Shown here: in pieces, positions 53,126 to 63,616 of the stretch
Position numbering within the stretch: the first letter of the stretch is position 1
How the letters are laid out: each line of letters opens with the position of its first letter
Assembly (NCBI GenBank): GCA_933207985.1
Contig: OW240920.1
Location: 127,038,180 to 127,102,179, forward strand
Origin: Pelobates cultripes
Lineage: Eukaryota > Chordata > Amphibia > Anura > Pelobatidae
Direction: 5' to 3'
Length of the DNA stretch: 64,000 bases
The notes under the pieces: model-generated
Told to the model about the DNA's origin: nothing
Seen by the model: only the letters and a program-made list of their open reading frames with translations
The model's database searches: none
Program-made: the position numbers and the translations under genes

Positions 53126-53998
53126 TGTTGTTCTGAGGACAGCAAGACAGCTTGGCTCGACTAGGTTAGAAGAAAGCCGAGCTGCATAAAGTAAAACCAA
53201 GCGACAGCAGGCCAAGCCAACAGATGATTGACATCGGTGCAATTGTACAGCGCTACGGAATCTGGTGGCGCTATATAAATAATAAAATAATAATATTAAT
53301 AATAATTACTTGGTGCCAGTTCCACCATGTTTCCCGGGATACTAGTCACTTTGTTGAGGTTTATTCACTAAACATCAAAATGTAGAGAATTGAAAATTAA
53401 ATAGCAAAATTCAGTCAAAAAAAAAAAGCTTATTTGTAACTAATAGCCGATTGGGTATTTTAACCTATTTTTTAAAAACTTTTTTTTTACTATAATCCTC
53501 TGTTTAGTGAATGAACCATTTTTTTTGTTAACGGGCTTCAAAAGGAAAAGTGCTCTTGTGCGGTGTTGGAAAAAAGTAAAAAAAAAAGCAATTCACCAAC
53601 ATGGATTTAAACATTGAATCCAAAATAGTACACCCAAAAACATAACAGAAATGGGAAAATATGACCCGTTTTGTGTATTATTTTCAACTCACCCTTTGCT
53701 GAATAACCCTGACACTCATATTGGTCTGGTTTATTTATTTATTTATTTTTTAAATAAGGCTCCCCTTGCCCCCTATTAATCTATGGATAATTTAACTACT
53801 AAATTGTTTCAAAACCTGAAAGGGTTAATTAAATTTTTTTTATTTTCTTTATTTTTTTAAACTTGTCATATTTAATGTCCAAGCATTTCCTTCCTGGGCA
53901 ATGCGTATCGGTGTGTTGTTTATTAGTGTCAGGTCCTGGCACAGACAGACTTGCATTTTGCCAGTAATGGCCGCTCTCTGGCACTGCAGCTGCCAGGA
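53126..53998. other. Intergenic with a retroposon-tail motif
   Basis: At 53245-53300 'tgtacagcgctacggaatctggtggcgctatataaataata' (quoted for position; key core gcgctatataaata) is the conserved end of a common frog retroposon, followed by an ATA-rich tail. The rest is AT-rich with no gene evidence. Confidence 0.5.
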
Positions 53999-54600
53999 AC
54001 TACGATTCCCATGATGCTCTTCCGCACGAGCCAATAGGCAGCAGCCATAACGATAAAAGCAAAATATCTACATATCACGCCTTGTGAACGACTGCATTTT
54101 AGAAAAAAAATTAATTAAAAAAAATAATAATAATAAAATGATAAGAAATCGAATTTCCAGCCCTTGCCAACATGGCCGCCATGTCTCCCGCCTCGCAACG
54201 GGCGATGGAGGTGTGGCGGCAGCCCCTTCCAAAATGGCGGCTCCCTTTGCCGCGTGCCAGCGGGCCCTGGCAACCGTTGCTAGGACCTGAGGACAAGATG
54301 GCCGCCGAGGCGTCTTGTCATCCAGTTAGAGTCAGTCAGTCAGTCAGCGGGCGCTCGGCTCCGTTATGTGGCGATCGTGAAATCATTAACATTCCGCGTG
54401 GATAAAAAGCTGGCTGTAAAAACCACTAGTATAAACGTGACGTGTAATAAAATAATAATAACAAAATACACAATTCGTTGTTTGTTTTCATCAACATCCG
54501 GGCATTGCAGGAAGAAGAAGAAGACGCCGCCGCCATTACTGTGTCTGCCTCTTCCTCCCTTAACTACGGAGGAGGAGCGCAAACAAGATGGCGTTTCCCA
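53999..54600. promoter_or_regulatory. CG-rich promoter-like zone with ZNF143-, CCAAT- and YY1-type motifs
   Basis: It opens with ACTACGATTCCCATGATGC (53999-54017), close to the ZNF143/THAP11 consensus, followed by a CCAAT box at 54031. YY1-type motifs follow: gccgccatg (54176-54184), aaaatggcggctccc (54231-54245), aagatggccgccg (54295-54307), gccgccgccat (54525-54535) and aagatggcg (54585-54593). CG dinucleotides are visibly enriched at 54165-54370 against an AT-rich surround. It could drive TMEM187 leftward, HCFC1 rightward from an upstream noncoding exon, or both. No transcript evidence is available. Frames through it are low-stop CG-rich artefacts. Confidence 0.6.
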
Positions 54601-56935
54601 TCACAGAACGTGACATCAATAAACCCCCACTGCAGCTTTATAGCCATAGCCTGGTTTATTGCTGTATACCGTGTCAGGGGATAACACAGTGCAGGGGGAC
54701 CACACTGACCCATTCATAATAAACAGTAATCATAATAATAAACACTGGGCCGGGACCAGAACCAGAGCTCCCTCCGCCCACCATGTCTGTTTGTGTTCCA
54801 AGGGTGGAGGGTGCGGCCATGTCCAAATATGGCGGCTCCCGTGGAGGCATGAAAGATCCCCCCCCCCACTGACTGCCTGAGACAAAATGGTTCATGTTAT
54901 AAAAACACAGCACACTACAGCAAGTTAAACACATGCAGCCAGTTATCCCTTTGTTTGTGTATGGCTTTAGGTAGCCTGCTTTGGCTACTGTTTATTCTAC
55001 AGTTTATTATTACTCTGTGTCATGTATTATTATAATAATAAATCTGCTTTTTTTTTTACTTTTCCACTTCAGACATTTAAACTGCATAAAGTGGAAATAT
55101 TATGCAGGTTATTCTGGACGTGTAGGGGTGGGGGGGTGGGGGGGAATTAAAAGTTTAATGATGTGAAAAGTGGTGCAAAGTTCTAAAAGTGAGGCAATTG
55201 CCATGGAAACAAGCAGGCATGTACAATTGCTGTCATGTTTGGTTTTACAAGTTTGCAATTAGATAAAACTCCACACAGTATTGCCACATGCATATGGGCT
55301 GAACATTAAAGAAAGCTGCACTTAGTATGCAGCATTCATATGTTGCAGGGGGGAGGGGGGAGAGAGGGATTGATTAACTTTATTCAACTGTTTTTCCACA
55401 TGCAGTATTTGCAAGAACTTTTCATGCACTGCCCTACAAGATATGGAACCAGTTCATATCAAGGACAATATGATGGGTTTATTCACTAAAGTATACATTT
55501 AGAAAACCGATGACAGATTTTCTACCAGATTAGCAATTTACTAAAGGCAAATCTGGATTAAATTTTGCACCCTCAATCGTGAGCAACCAATGGTTGCTCA
55601 ACATTTAATACTCCGCTCCTGAGCAGTGGGTGCTAAACTTTTAATACTCCACCACTGAGAAGTGGGATGGAGTATTAAAATAATGGAAATAAGGAATATA
55701 TATGTCTCTGGTCTCCCCTCAACCATCAATTGGAGGATGAAAGAGAATAACAACTTGGTAAGTGGGTACACTGCTAGTACTGAGCTATCTGGGTGGTGGA
55801 TATGTCAGTTGTCCAGCCCGCAATGTCCCCATTTGCTGCTCATCTGAATAGCTGGTACTTCAATGGAAATTCCAACCATTTGGAGAGCAAAATATCACTG
55901 GAGCAAGACCTTTAAAGACTAAGCTAAAGTGAAAATTGTTCAAATGTGTTCTGTCCATTGAGATTTGAGGATTAACCCCAAGGATAAGGCAGAGACCCCT
56001 TATGACCACAGAGATATAGGGGCAAAGGGGAATCAGGACCTTTTTGGCACAGTAGTTGCAGGCGAACTCGGCTTCCCCGGTGGGGATGCTCGTAGAAGAG
56101 GCTATTATTAGCTGGAGTCCACTCCCGACAACTGGTTGTCCTTCCCACCAAGTCCAGTAAATGAATGCCTTCCGCCCGATACCTATGCATAGGTGGGTGG
56201 ACAAGAGCATGTCCCACCCTCAAATATGCCCTTACCCAGTGTCAGTATTGGTGCTAAGGACCCCTGGGATTTACAGATCTTGTCGTATCTTTAATGGGGC
56301 TTTAGCAGTGGCTGCCCAATTGTCATTCTTTTTGGCACCCAAACAGCTTGGTGGGTCCATATTATTTTAGGAAATCCATAATTGTTAAATATCACACTAT
56401 AAAAAAATAAAAATGAAATCCAAATCACAACATTTAGGCCAAAAAAAAATAAACCCAAAGCAGATTTGCTTCAATTCATAGTTTCGTGAATATCTCCCTT
56501 CCCCGTCCCCCCAAGTGTAAACTGTACTGTAAGTGAATTTTACTAAGTTTAAAAACAGCTTGAAACATAGCGGATTTATAGATTATTTTTCCCATTCAAC
56601 TATTTTGGCTTAAATATCTTTTGACTTTTCAACACATTATTTAATTACCCCCATCTCATTTGCAAGTTTTCTACCTATAGGGCTATTTGCTGCCCAGGGA
56701 ATTGTGGATAACTAAACTATTATTATATTATTTATATAGCACCATCAGATTCTGTAGCGCTGTACAATGGGTTGGCCAAAATACTTAGTTTTACCAAAAC
56801 AAAATATCTAAGTGTTCCAAAAATTAATAATTTATTTGTTTGTTTTAACAAATCCTTATTTTTTTTTTACTACTATTTGCATTCTCTCATCTCCCTGAAA
56901 GCCCAGGTCTGAGGCTAGGTTACAGCCATAGCAGG
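54601..56935. other. Spacer between the two promoter-like zones
   Basis: Mostly AT-rich. It contains an isolated atggcggctccc at 54829-54840 with the extension 'gtggaggcatgaaagat', closely matching 57071 onward. A retroposon-tail motif lies at about 56736-56770 ('agcaccatcagattctgtag'). A 116-codon - strand frame at 55860-56210 was not recognised. Confidence 0.6.
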
Positions 56936-57942
56936 ATGCAGAGAGCCATTCTCTGCCCTGTGTGTCCCCTCCCCCTCCCCCCCTCGCTCTCCATGCCCGC
57001 ACTGCACAGTCCCCGCCTCCATCTTATTGTCTCCGGAGGAGGAGGAAGACAGGAGGCGGGCGCTCACAAGATGGCGGCTCCCAGGGAGGCGTGAAAAGAT
57101 TCTCCGGTCTCCTGCCTTCTATTTACACAATAATCACATCGCTAAACAACCGCTTTCCCTATTATTTTTTTTTGGTTTTTCCTTTATTTCCGCGGTTTTT
57201 TTCTGTCTCTTTTTATTTTTTTGTGGTGGTGTGTGTTTTACAACCGAACCTAACGGGCGACAAAGCCGGCAGCCGTGGCTACCGAGTGCAGTGGTTGTGG
57301 TGGAGTATCCGGTTGTTAGTAGGAGGGGGGGCTCTGTGTGTCCCCGCAGCGCTGTATCCCCCCCTCGCTGTCCGGCCGCTGGAGGAGGAGGCGGTGTTTA
57401 TTGAGTGCAGTCGCCCCGCTCGCCGCCATCTTTGCTCTTCCTCCCAGCTCTTTATTGGTTTGTTTGGACGGCACAAGATGGCGGCTCCCATGGACTCCCT
57501 CAGCTCCGGCGCTCTCGGGCGGATTTAAAGCAGGACTCGATCCGGGGAGCGGGCAGCCCAGGACGGCCTGCGGAGGGGACGTGGTGGAGGAGCCTGCCAG
57601 CCCCTCGGGTGGCCCCCCGGCTGCAGCGGAGCCCGGAGACAGCGAGTTTGTTTTCTCTCCCCGGCCGCCGTCATAAAATGGCGGCTCCCATGGACTTCCC
57701 AGCACCTCAGTGAGAACCGGCGCGGACCAGGCCTCACACACAGCCAGCCAGCCCCCGGCCTCGGGCCTCAGCAACCCTCAGCCACCCCCGCACATTTTAT
57801 CACCCCGGCACCCGCACTCCGCTTGTTTTTAATCCGGTTTTTCTTTCTTTATTTTCCTCTCCCGGTTCCCATTGCCTTCCATTTAATACATTATATTATT
57901 ATATTATTTTTAATTTTATTATTTGGATCGCTGCCAGCCGCC
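56936..57942 (+). promoter_or_regulatory. HCFC1: HCFC1 promoter/5' UTR region with YY1-type motif array
   Basis: GC- and CG-rich sequence leads to the HCFC1 ATG. AAGATGGCGGCTCCC occurs at 57068-57082 and 57475-57489, AAAATGGCGGCTCCC at 57675-57689, and an inverted copy CGCCGCCATCTTT at 57421-57433. The start codon itself lies in gccgccATGGcc. The motif AAGATGGCGGC is the known YY1 site, often found just downstream of vertebrate start sites. An inverted CCAAT box (ATTGG) is at 57454-57458; no TATA box is evident. The transcription start cannot be fixed from sequence. Several motifs contain ATGs that would open short upstream ORFs if transcribed. Confidence 0.75.
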
Positions 57943-58129
57943 ATGGCCTTGTCCCCGGCGGTTTCAGGCTCCGCCGCCTTGCAGCCCAGGTGGAAGCGTG
58001 TGGTGGGCTGGTCGGGCCCGGTCCCCAGGCCCCGGCACGGACACCGGGCAGTGGCCATCAAGGAGCTCATCGTGGTCTTCGGAGGAGGGAACGAGGGCAT
58101 CGTGGACGAGCTGCACGTCTATAACACAG
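57943..58129 (+). CDS. HCFC1: HCFC1 first coding exon (host cell factor 1, kelch repeat 1)
   Basis: The exon encodes [62 protein letters not shown] and one base of the next codon. This is nearly identical to vertebrate HCFC1 from LQPRWKR onward; only the first ten or so residues differ. It forms the first kelch blade of the six-bladed propeller that binds HBM-containing partners such as VP16, THAP11 and E2F proteins. HCF-1 is a nuclear co-regulator cut by OGT into N and C subunits and couples chromatin modifiers to promoters. The donor is g|gtaaat at 58130, phase 1, fitting the expected Ala (g|cN) of 'NTATNQW'. The start is in an optimal context (gccgccATGg). Later exons lie beyond the window. 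Confidence 0.97.
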
Positions 58130-58220
58130 GTAAATAATAAATACAATAATATATAATGCACGCTTATTAACCCTCTCACAGGAGGGTGGACAACAAAATA
58201 AAGGGAAAAGCGGCTGCGGA

Positions 58221-58282
58221 ACTACAACTCCCATGATGCTCTAGCAGCCCTGCGTATGGCGAAGCATCACGGGAGTTGTAGT
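58221..58282. repeat. Inverted pair of ACTACAACTCCC motifs
   Basis: ACTACAACTCCCATGATGC (58221-58239) faces gcatcacgggagttgtagt (58264-58282) across a 24-nt loop. The arms pair at 17 or more of 19 positions. It lies 92 bp past the HCFC1 first coding exon. It may be the core of a short hAT-type MITE like 44442-44577, or a pair of ZNF143/THAP11-like sites, or both. No clean TSD was found. Confidence 0.7.
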
Positions 58283-60269
58283 CCTGTCTGGATTTACCCC
58301 CCTTTTTTTGGCCACCAGTGTAACAGATGGTAGTTTTGGAAACAATGTATCAGTAAGAAGGGGGGAGGGGGTCTGTGCAGGTCCCCTGCTTTAGTCTATA
58401 ACTCGCCACATGGCTAGTGGCTAATAGTAATGGTAGGACAGCTAGCCAAGCATCCCACTGGGCGAATTAAACAGGGAGATGGGTTTTTAATATGGCTTTT
58501 TATAGCCACAAAGAAAAATGGCGGGTTCCCCCAGCAGGAGGATCCCAGACAGGCAGGAGAATGGGCGGTCCATGGGGCTGTAAGCCATCAGTCAGCCACG
58601 CAAGCCTATGGCAAGCAGCCTGTCAGCTCTGAGCAGAGCCATGGGCTGGCCCAGTGCTAGACTCCTCCTTATTGAGGCTGGCAGAGCATTGTGAGAGTTG
58701 TAGTCTTAAAAAAAAATGCAAAAGCAAAACTTGTGCATGGTATATGAACTAAGATTAGAGCACTGGTGTCTTTATAACTTTATTCTTATTATGGGAAACC
58801 TTAATTCTATTCAATCTTTACACTCAAACCATTGCTGCTCAGCAGGATGTCTTTCTGTAGCTATATATTGTAAGTGCATCTTTAATATCTCACATTTTAA
58901 CATTAGGTGTTACACATCCCAAATAGTAATCAGCTTATATTTGCATTATTATTATTATTTATATAGCGCCAGCAAGTCCTGTAGCGCTGTACAATGGGTA
59001 TATGAAACGTGTCAGTGAAATGTCACTAATGTGCATCTTACGTCAGTGGTGCATTTTGTAAATAATGCATGCAATTGCTAAACCCTAGTAATATATCTGA
59101 ACAGGACGGGGAAAAAAAATTAACAATTGTGAGCCCCTCTAGCTTCAAGCTCTCCTTTAAAGTCTCTCAGGTGCAGGTCTGAATATATCTTCAGAGCTGT
59201 GTGCAGTTATTCCCTGTTGAAAGGAAGCCACTCTGCGACTTGCAAGGTCTGCAGGCACATGATTGCTGCTGGCATTGAAGAGTCATGAGAATAGTCTCCC
59301 TGGATGCTGGGAAGTAGAAATAAAATAGGCACTGTTCTTTACTGCCTAAGCAAATACATGGCTGTTCCTCATTACAATGGTGACCTGTCAATTGACTCTG
59401 GCTGCCTGTGTTCTGTTATCTGCATAAAGTCCCCGCCTCAGCCTATAGCTAGAGGGACGGGCTTATGAATATGAATGTAACCAAACCTCCTCTTCTTCTA
59501 ATAGCAGTCGCTGCTCCAGGCGCCAATTTCAAGTTTTTAAAAGCTGCAATTGATGCTAGTACTCACCCCTTCCTCTCCTAAACACTGGAAGCATGTTTCA
59601 AGTTTTCCTTTCACTCTCTTGTTTAATAGCATAAAGATATAACTTCTGTGATTTGGCTAACCAGTCTCTCTATGATTTAAGTGCGTTTTGTCACGGAACA
59701 AATTTACGTGATGCGACTGTTTTGGTCTTATATATTTTCTTTAAATTCCTGAATATTTAAAACTTTATTTAAAAACCTGCTTATCGTTTTGTTTTAAACC
59801 CCTAACCTGCTTTTGGGTTTAATGCTGTTCACAAAAATGCAGTCGGGTGACAAGTACTCTCCGAAACATGTTTTGTCCGGCATCGTAGAAAGCAATCTTT
59901 CTAAAATATGAATATGGCATTTTGTATTCATTAATGTGTTACTTAACATCAGTTCGTTGTTGGTTTATTTGAATTAAATAGTGCCTCGAGAAGTTGATTT
60001 TAAGCTATATACTACAGAACGGGAGATGATTGTCTGAGATGAAGGTAGTGCAATTTCAGCATTTCTTCTGTCCACTTGTATAACGTTGAATCTTATTTGT
60101 AGCATTTTTAATCAACTTATTCCTGATCTTTTGTATACAGAACTTTACACACATTATGTGCACTCTAGACAACAATATCTTGATGTAGTGGTTATGGTGC
60201 AAAAAGTATGTGTTTGCTATCTTTTAGTTTTGGCCTCTGCCTTCAATTCATCTAATGTGAAAGTGAAAG

Positions 60270-60700
60270 AGCTCTCGGGCTCTATACACCATAACCATTA
60301 CAGCGCACTGTAATGGTTACTCTGCTTACCTCACTGAATTGACAAATTTGAGAGAAGATGCACATTGTGAAAACATGCTCTTTTGTGTGGCTTAAAAAAA
60401 AAAAAATTACAACATTTTGGGGGGGAGTGTGTGTGTGTGTGTGTGTGTGTGTTGGGGGGGGGGGGGGGAGACACACTCTAGGTACTGCAGTTAATTTCAT
60501 TGAAGTAGTTTTGGTGACTGGGTACCGTGAGTATTTCTTGAATATTTTGACAGTGAGTAAAGATCCCTGGGAACATGTGGCTCTTCGTGATGCATTACCC
60601 GGAGCAGAAGAAAGGGGAAGTTTTTCTACAATGGGACAGCGCCAGGCACAATAACCATTTCTGTAAGATGAAGTGGTTGTGGTTCCTAGTGTCCCTTTAA
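60270..60700. mobile_element. TTAA-family MITE, degenerate
   Basis: The right end 'ctagtgtccctTTAA' (60686-60700) is the family terminus. The left end near 'ctatacaccataaccatt' is uncertain. Short inverted 'ccattacagcgcactgtaatgg' at 60295-60316 is internal. The GT/G tract sits within it. Confidence 0.5.
60428..60469. repeat. (GT)n followed by a G-run
   Basis: About 14 GT units pass into a run of about 15 G with one T. The run could adopt G-rich structures. It lies inside HCFC1 intron 1. Confidence 0.9.
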
Positions 60701-63570
60701 TAACCATGTTTTTCCACTCTCTGTCTTGGTAGTGGAAATGCTCTTTTTATTGTCATCTCAAAGAGTTTAGTGTGTGAGATTACCCATTAAATAGATTTCC
60801 TTTCTATGAAATGTTTGACTGCTTCCCATTGCTACACAGTAAAAGCGTTTTTTTTTTCCTTAAGGTTGGAAGTTGTAATTATTTTTTTTATAGACCAAAG
60901 AGAGAGAGACTTTATTCTAAACTTACTGGATTATTTTCTAAAGTAAGAATTAAAATGTTTAGGGCACAGTTGCTGAACTGGAAGCTAAACTTGTAGAATT
61001 TTTCTAGTTCAACTATTTTGACCCTAAATTTGAAATTAATTTTGAATTCTCCCTTGAATAAATAAATCCTCTGGCCTCTGTATGTTTTGGTTGTTTGTAC
61101 AGCAATTTAAAGCTTTGAGGACAGCTGTTAAAGCGCATGCCGAACTTGCCTTTTCCCAATAGTTTCCTTTTTCTCTTTCCTACTTTTGTCATATTCAGTC
61201 TATTTATAACAGAAAGCATAAGACAAAATAGGGACTATTGTTTTTCCTACCCTTGACACTGGTCGGAGCTACAGTCTCTACCGACAGCTGTCTATGGAGG
61301 ATCTTGCAGGATTCTTCATAGACCCCAATGCTGTGGTCTGCAGAAGTGACATAAAGTGACAGATTCAGGTAAGTAGAACTCTCCTTTCCGTGCCTCCACC
61401 CCCCCCTCTCTCCAGCCACTGAACCCACAGTAGTGATGTTACTGTTGGGGGTCTTTGCAAAGTATCCCAGGTGACCGCACCACTTTAAGGTAAACAGAAT
61501 TTGTGTCTAAAAAGCTTGAGATTGCCAGATTGATAGTAAAGATCAAAATATTTAGATCTGAAGTCTTTGTTCTATTCAAAGTGCTGTGCAATCATTGGTT
61601 GTTGTAAGTTCCTGCTGTGCCATAGCCTGGGCTATGCATGCAGTTGCAATGTAGAGTTCATGCACTGATAATGAAGAGCAATACACAAGTGTGCATATGT
61701 TATTGTGCATGCATCCTATGCACAGGCATGTGGGGGAAAAAAACTTACTATCTCAATGTTGAAGATAATTTCCACTATCTGAAGAAAACTCGGCATCAAT
61801 GAATTACCTATTTGAAAAAAAATTTGGGGTGAGAAGGATACATTGCGATTTCTATGTTGGAGAATACATTTTTACTTGTACTGTATTTTCGGTGAGTGTG
61901 CTTTTTGATTGACGGTAGCTGGATTCAGGTATTTTCTGGTGTGGCAGGTTTGATGTTTTCTGGCAAGTTATTTTGTAATTCTGTATAGATTCATAGGAGA
62001 AGGCTGTGCGATACAGTAACTGGTAGTGTGCTGGATGTTGTATGGAGGACATAGTAGAATAAATGCGTTTAGAGTAATTTCAGTGATTTCAAACTGCTGT
62101 TTAGCATCAAAACATCCTATTTTAGGCAGTGAAAACAAAAATGGCTTTTTTTCCTTATCTTTACTAATGAGATATGTACTTGTTACACTAGTAGTGGTTA
62201 GTCTTGGACATAACTGGCAAATGTACATTTCAATGAAATTTGAACAGAATTGAGGTTAGTCAGCCTAGAGCTCTAGTTCCAGGCTGACACTGCCGGCAGC
62301 AATGGGGTTTAATTTAAGATTCCTGCCACCATGACCTCTTAAAATTACTGAAGTGGTCATGGTGTTTGGAGTAACCCTTTAACTTAATTCCTAAGTCTCA
62401 ATAGTTTACCACTAGCGTTGGCTGGCTTTTTATTTTATATTTATTTTTCTCTCAAGTCCTAAAGTTAAGGAACCCTATAAAATATGTATAGTATAAGAAG
62501 GCAACTACTGCATCTCCTTTTGTGTTGTGAGATCTAAATTTATGTCTCGGTCTTCAGGAACACTGTTATGTAAGACAGGGATCGACAAATCCCAGGTCGC
62601 CATTACGACTAGAAATTTTGCCCGGTCGCCTGGGATTTGCAGCCCTTTAGCTAAAGCGGCCGGCTCAGGAACATGGAGGCAGCCGCCCTGGAGAAAGTGG
62701 GAGCAGTGATCATATTGTGGCGCCTCTCTGCTCCGTCGCGCTGTCTAGTGATGCACCTGGAACATGACATCATTCCGTCCCCAGCAGAGGGAGCAGAGAG
62801 GAGCCGCAAGTAGATTACTGCTCCCTTCCCTCTCACACAGGAAGAGCATCCCCACTGGACCCCAGGGAAAGTCCACTTAGCTCTCCCAAAGGTAGGGAGG
62901 CTGGGTGGATTCAAATTAAAAATGTCAGTGTATGAAAATGTGTTTTTTGCATGTCTGTGTCAGAGAGTGTCTGTTTAGGTACCTGCCCCCTCCCTCCGAT
63001 CACGACAGGGTTTTTGTTTTTTTACTCGCCCTTTTCGCTGCGGCTTGTCCTGCCTCCATGGCTGAGTTCATCAATCTTTATTATTTCCAATAGGATAGCA
63101 TAGGGAGGATATTGCGCATGTTCTCTGTGGGTAACATTCAGCACCTCCATGCAGTGTGAAGGTTCTGCGCACTGACACCCTACTCTCTAGTGGCCGTCTG
63201 TTATTAGAGGTGTTAATAACAGTCACTGTTATTAGAGGTGTTATTACTAGGCAGCAATGTAAACACTGCCTTTTCTCTGAAAAGCTAGCGTTTACATTGA
63301 AAAGGCTACAGGAACAGGCTATGGGCACCAGAACAACTACATTAAGCTAAATTGTAAATTAAACGTTGCTAGTTTTACAAAAACAAAAAAAACTATCTCC
63401 TAACTTTTTTTTCTTCCTTTTTATACTAACAAAGCTTTATTTTCAAAGACAAAAATAATAAATCTTAAATGGACACTAGTCACCAGAACCACTACAGCTT
63501 ATAGGATCAATCCACTTCCCACGTGGAGGGGGAGGAGATATCACTGTTTAGTGTGTATATATATATATAC

Positions 63571-63616
63571 CCCCAATGAATACATGCATTAATTTCCATG
63601 CATGTATTCATTGGGG
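63571..63616. repeat. Perfect 19-bp-arm hairpin
   Basis: ccccaatgaatacatgcat (63571-63589), loop taatttcc, then its exact reverse complement (63598-63616). The right-arm sequence also occurs singly at about 2262-2280, 61 kb away in an IRAK1 intron. This shows it is a dispersed repeat and not a local structure. A TTAA-type MITE end ('ttaaatggacactagtcacc') starts 103 bp to the left, so the hairpin may be that element's centre. Confidence 0.85.

Noticed and set aside
54172..54405. 77-codon frame starting MAAMSP
   Set aside because: It is composed of YY1-type motifs and CG-rich sequence, with no similarity and no splice support.
55860..56223. 116- and 83-codon overlapping - strand frames
   Set aside because: I considered a retroelement gag, pol or DIRS fragment, but no motif could be matched and the two frames exclude each other. 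Left as unannotated sequence.
56962..57528. 188-codon + strand frame upstream of HCFC1, and the overlapping 125-, 112-, 102- and 152-codon frames
   Set aside because: GC-rich promoter DNA has few stop codons, so overlapping frames on both strands are expected. None shows a domain, and the real HCFC1 exon begins at 57943.
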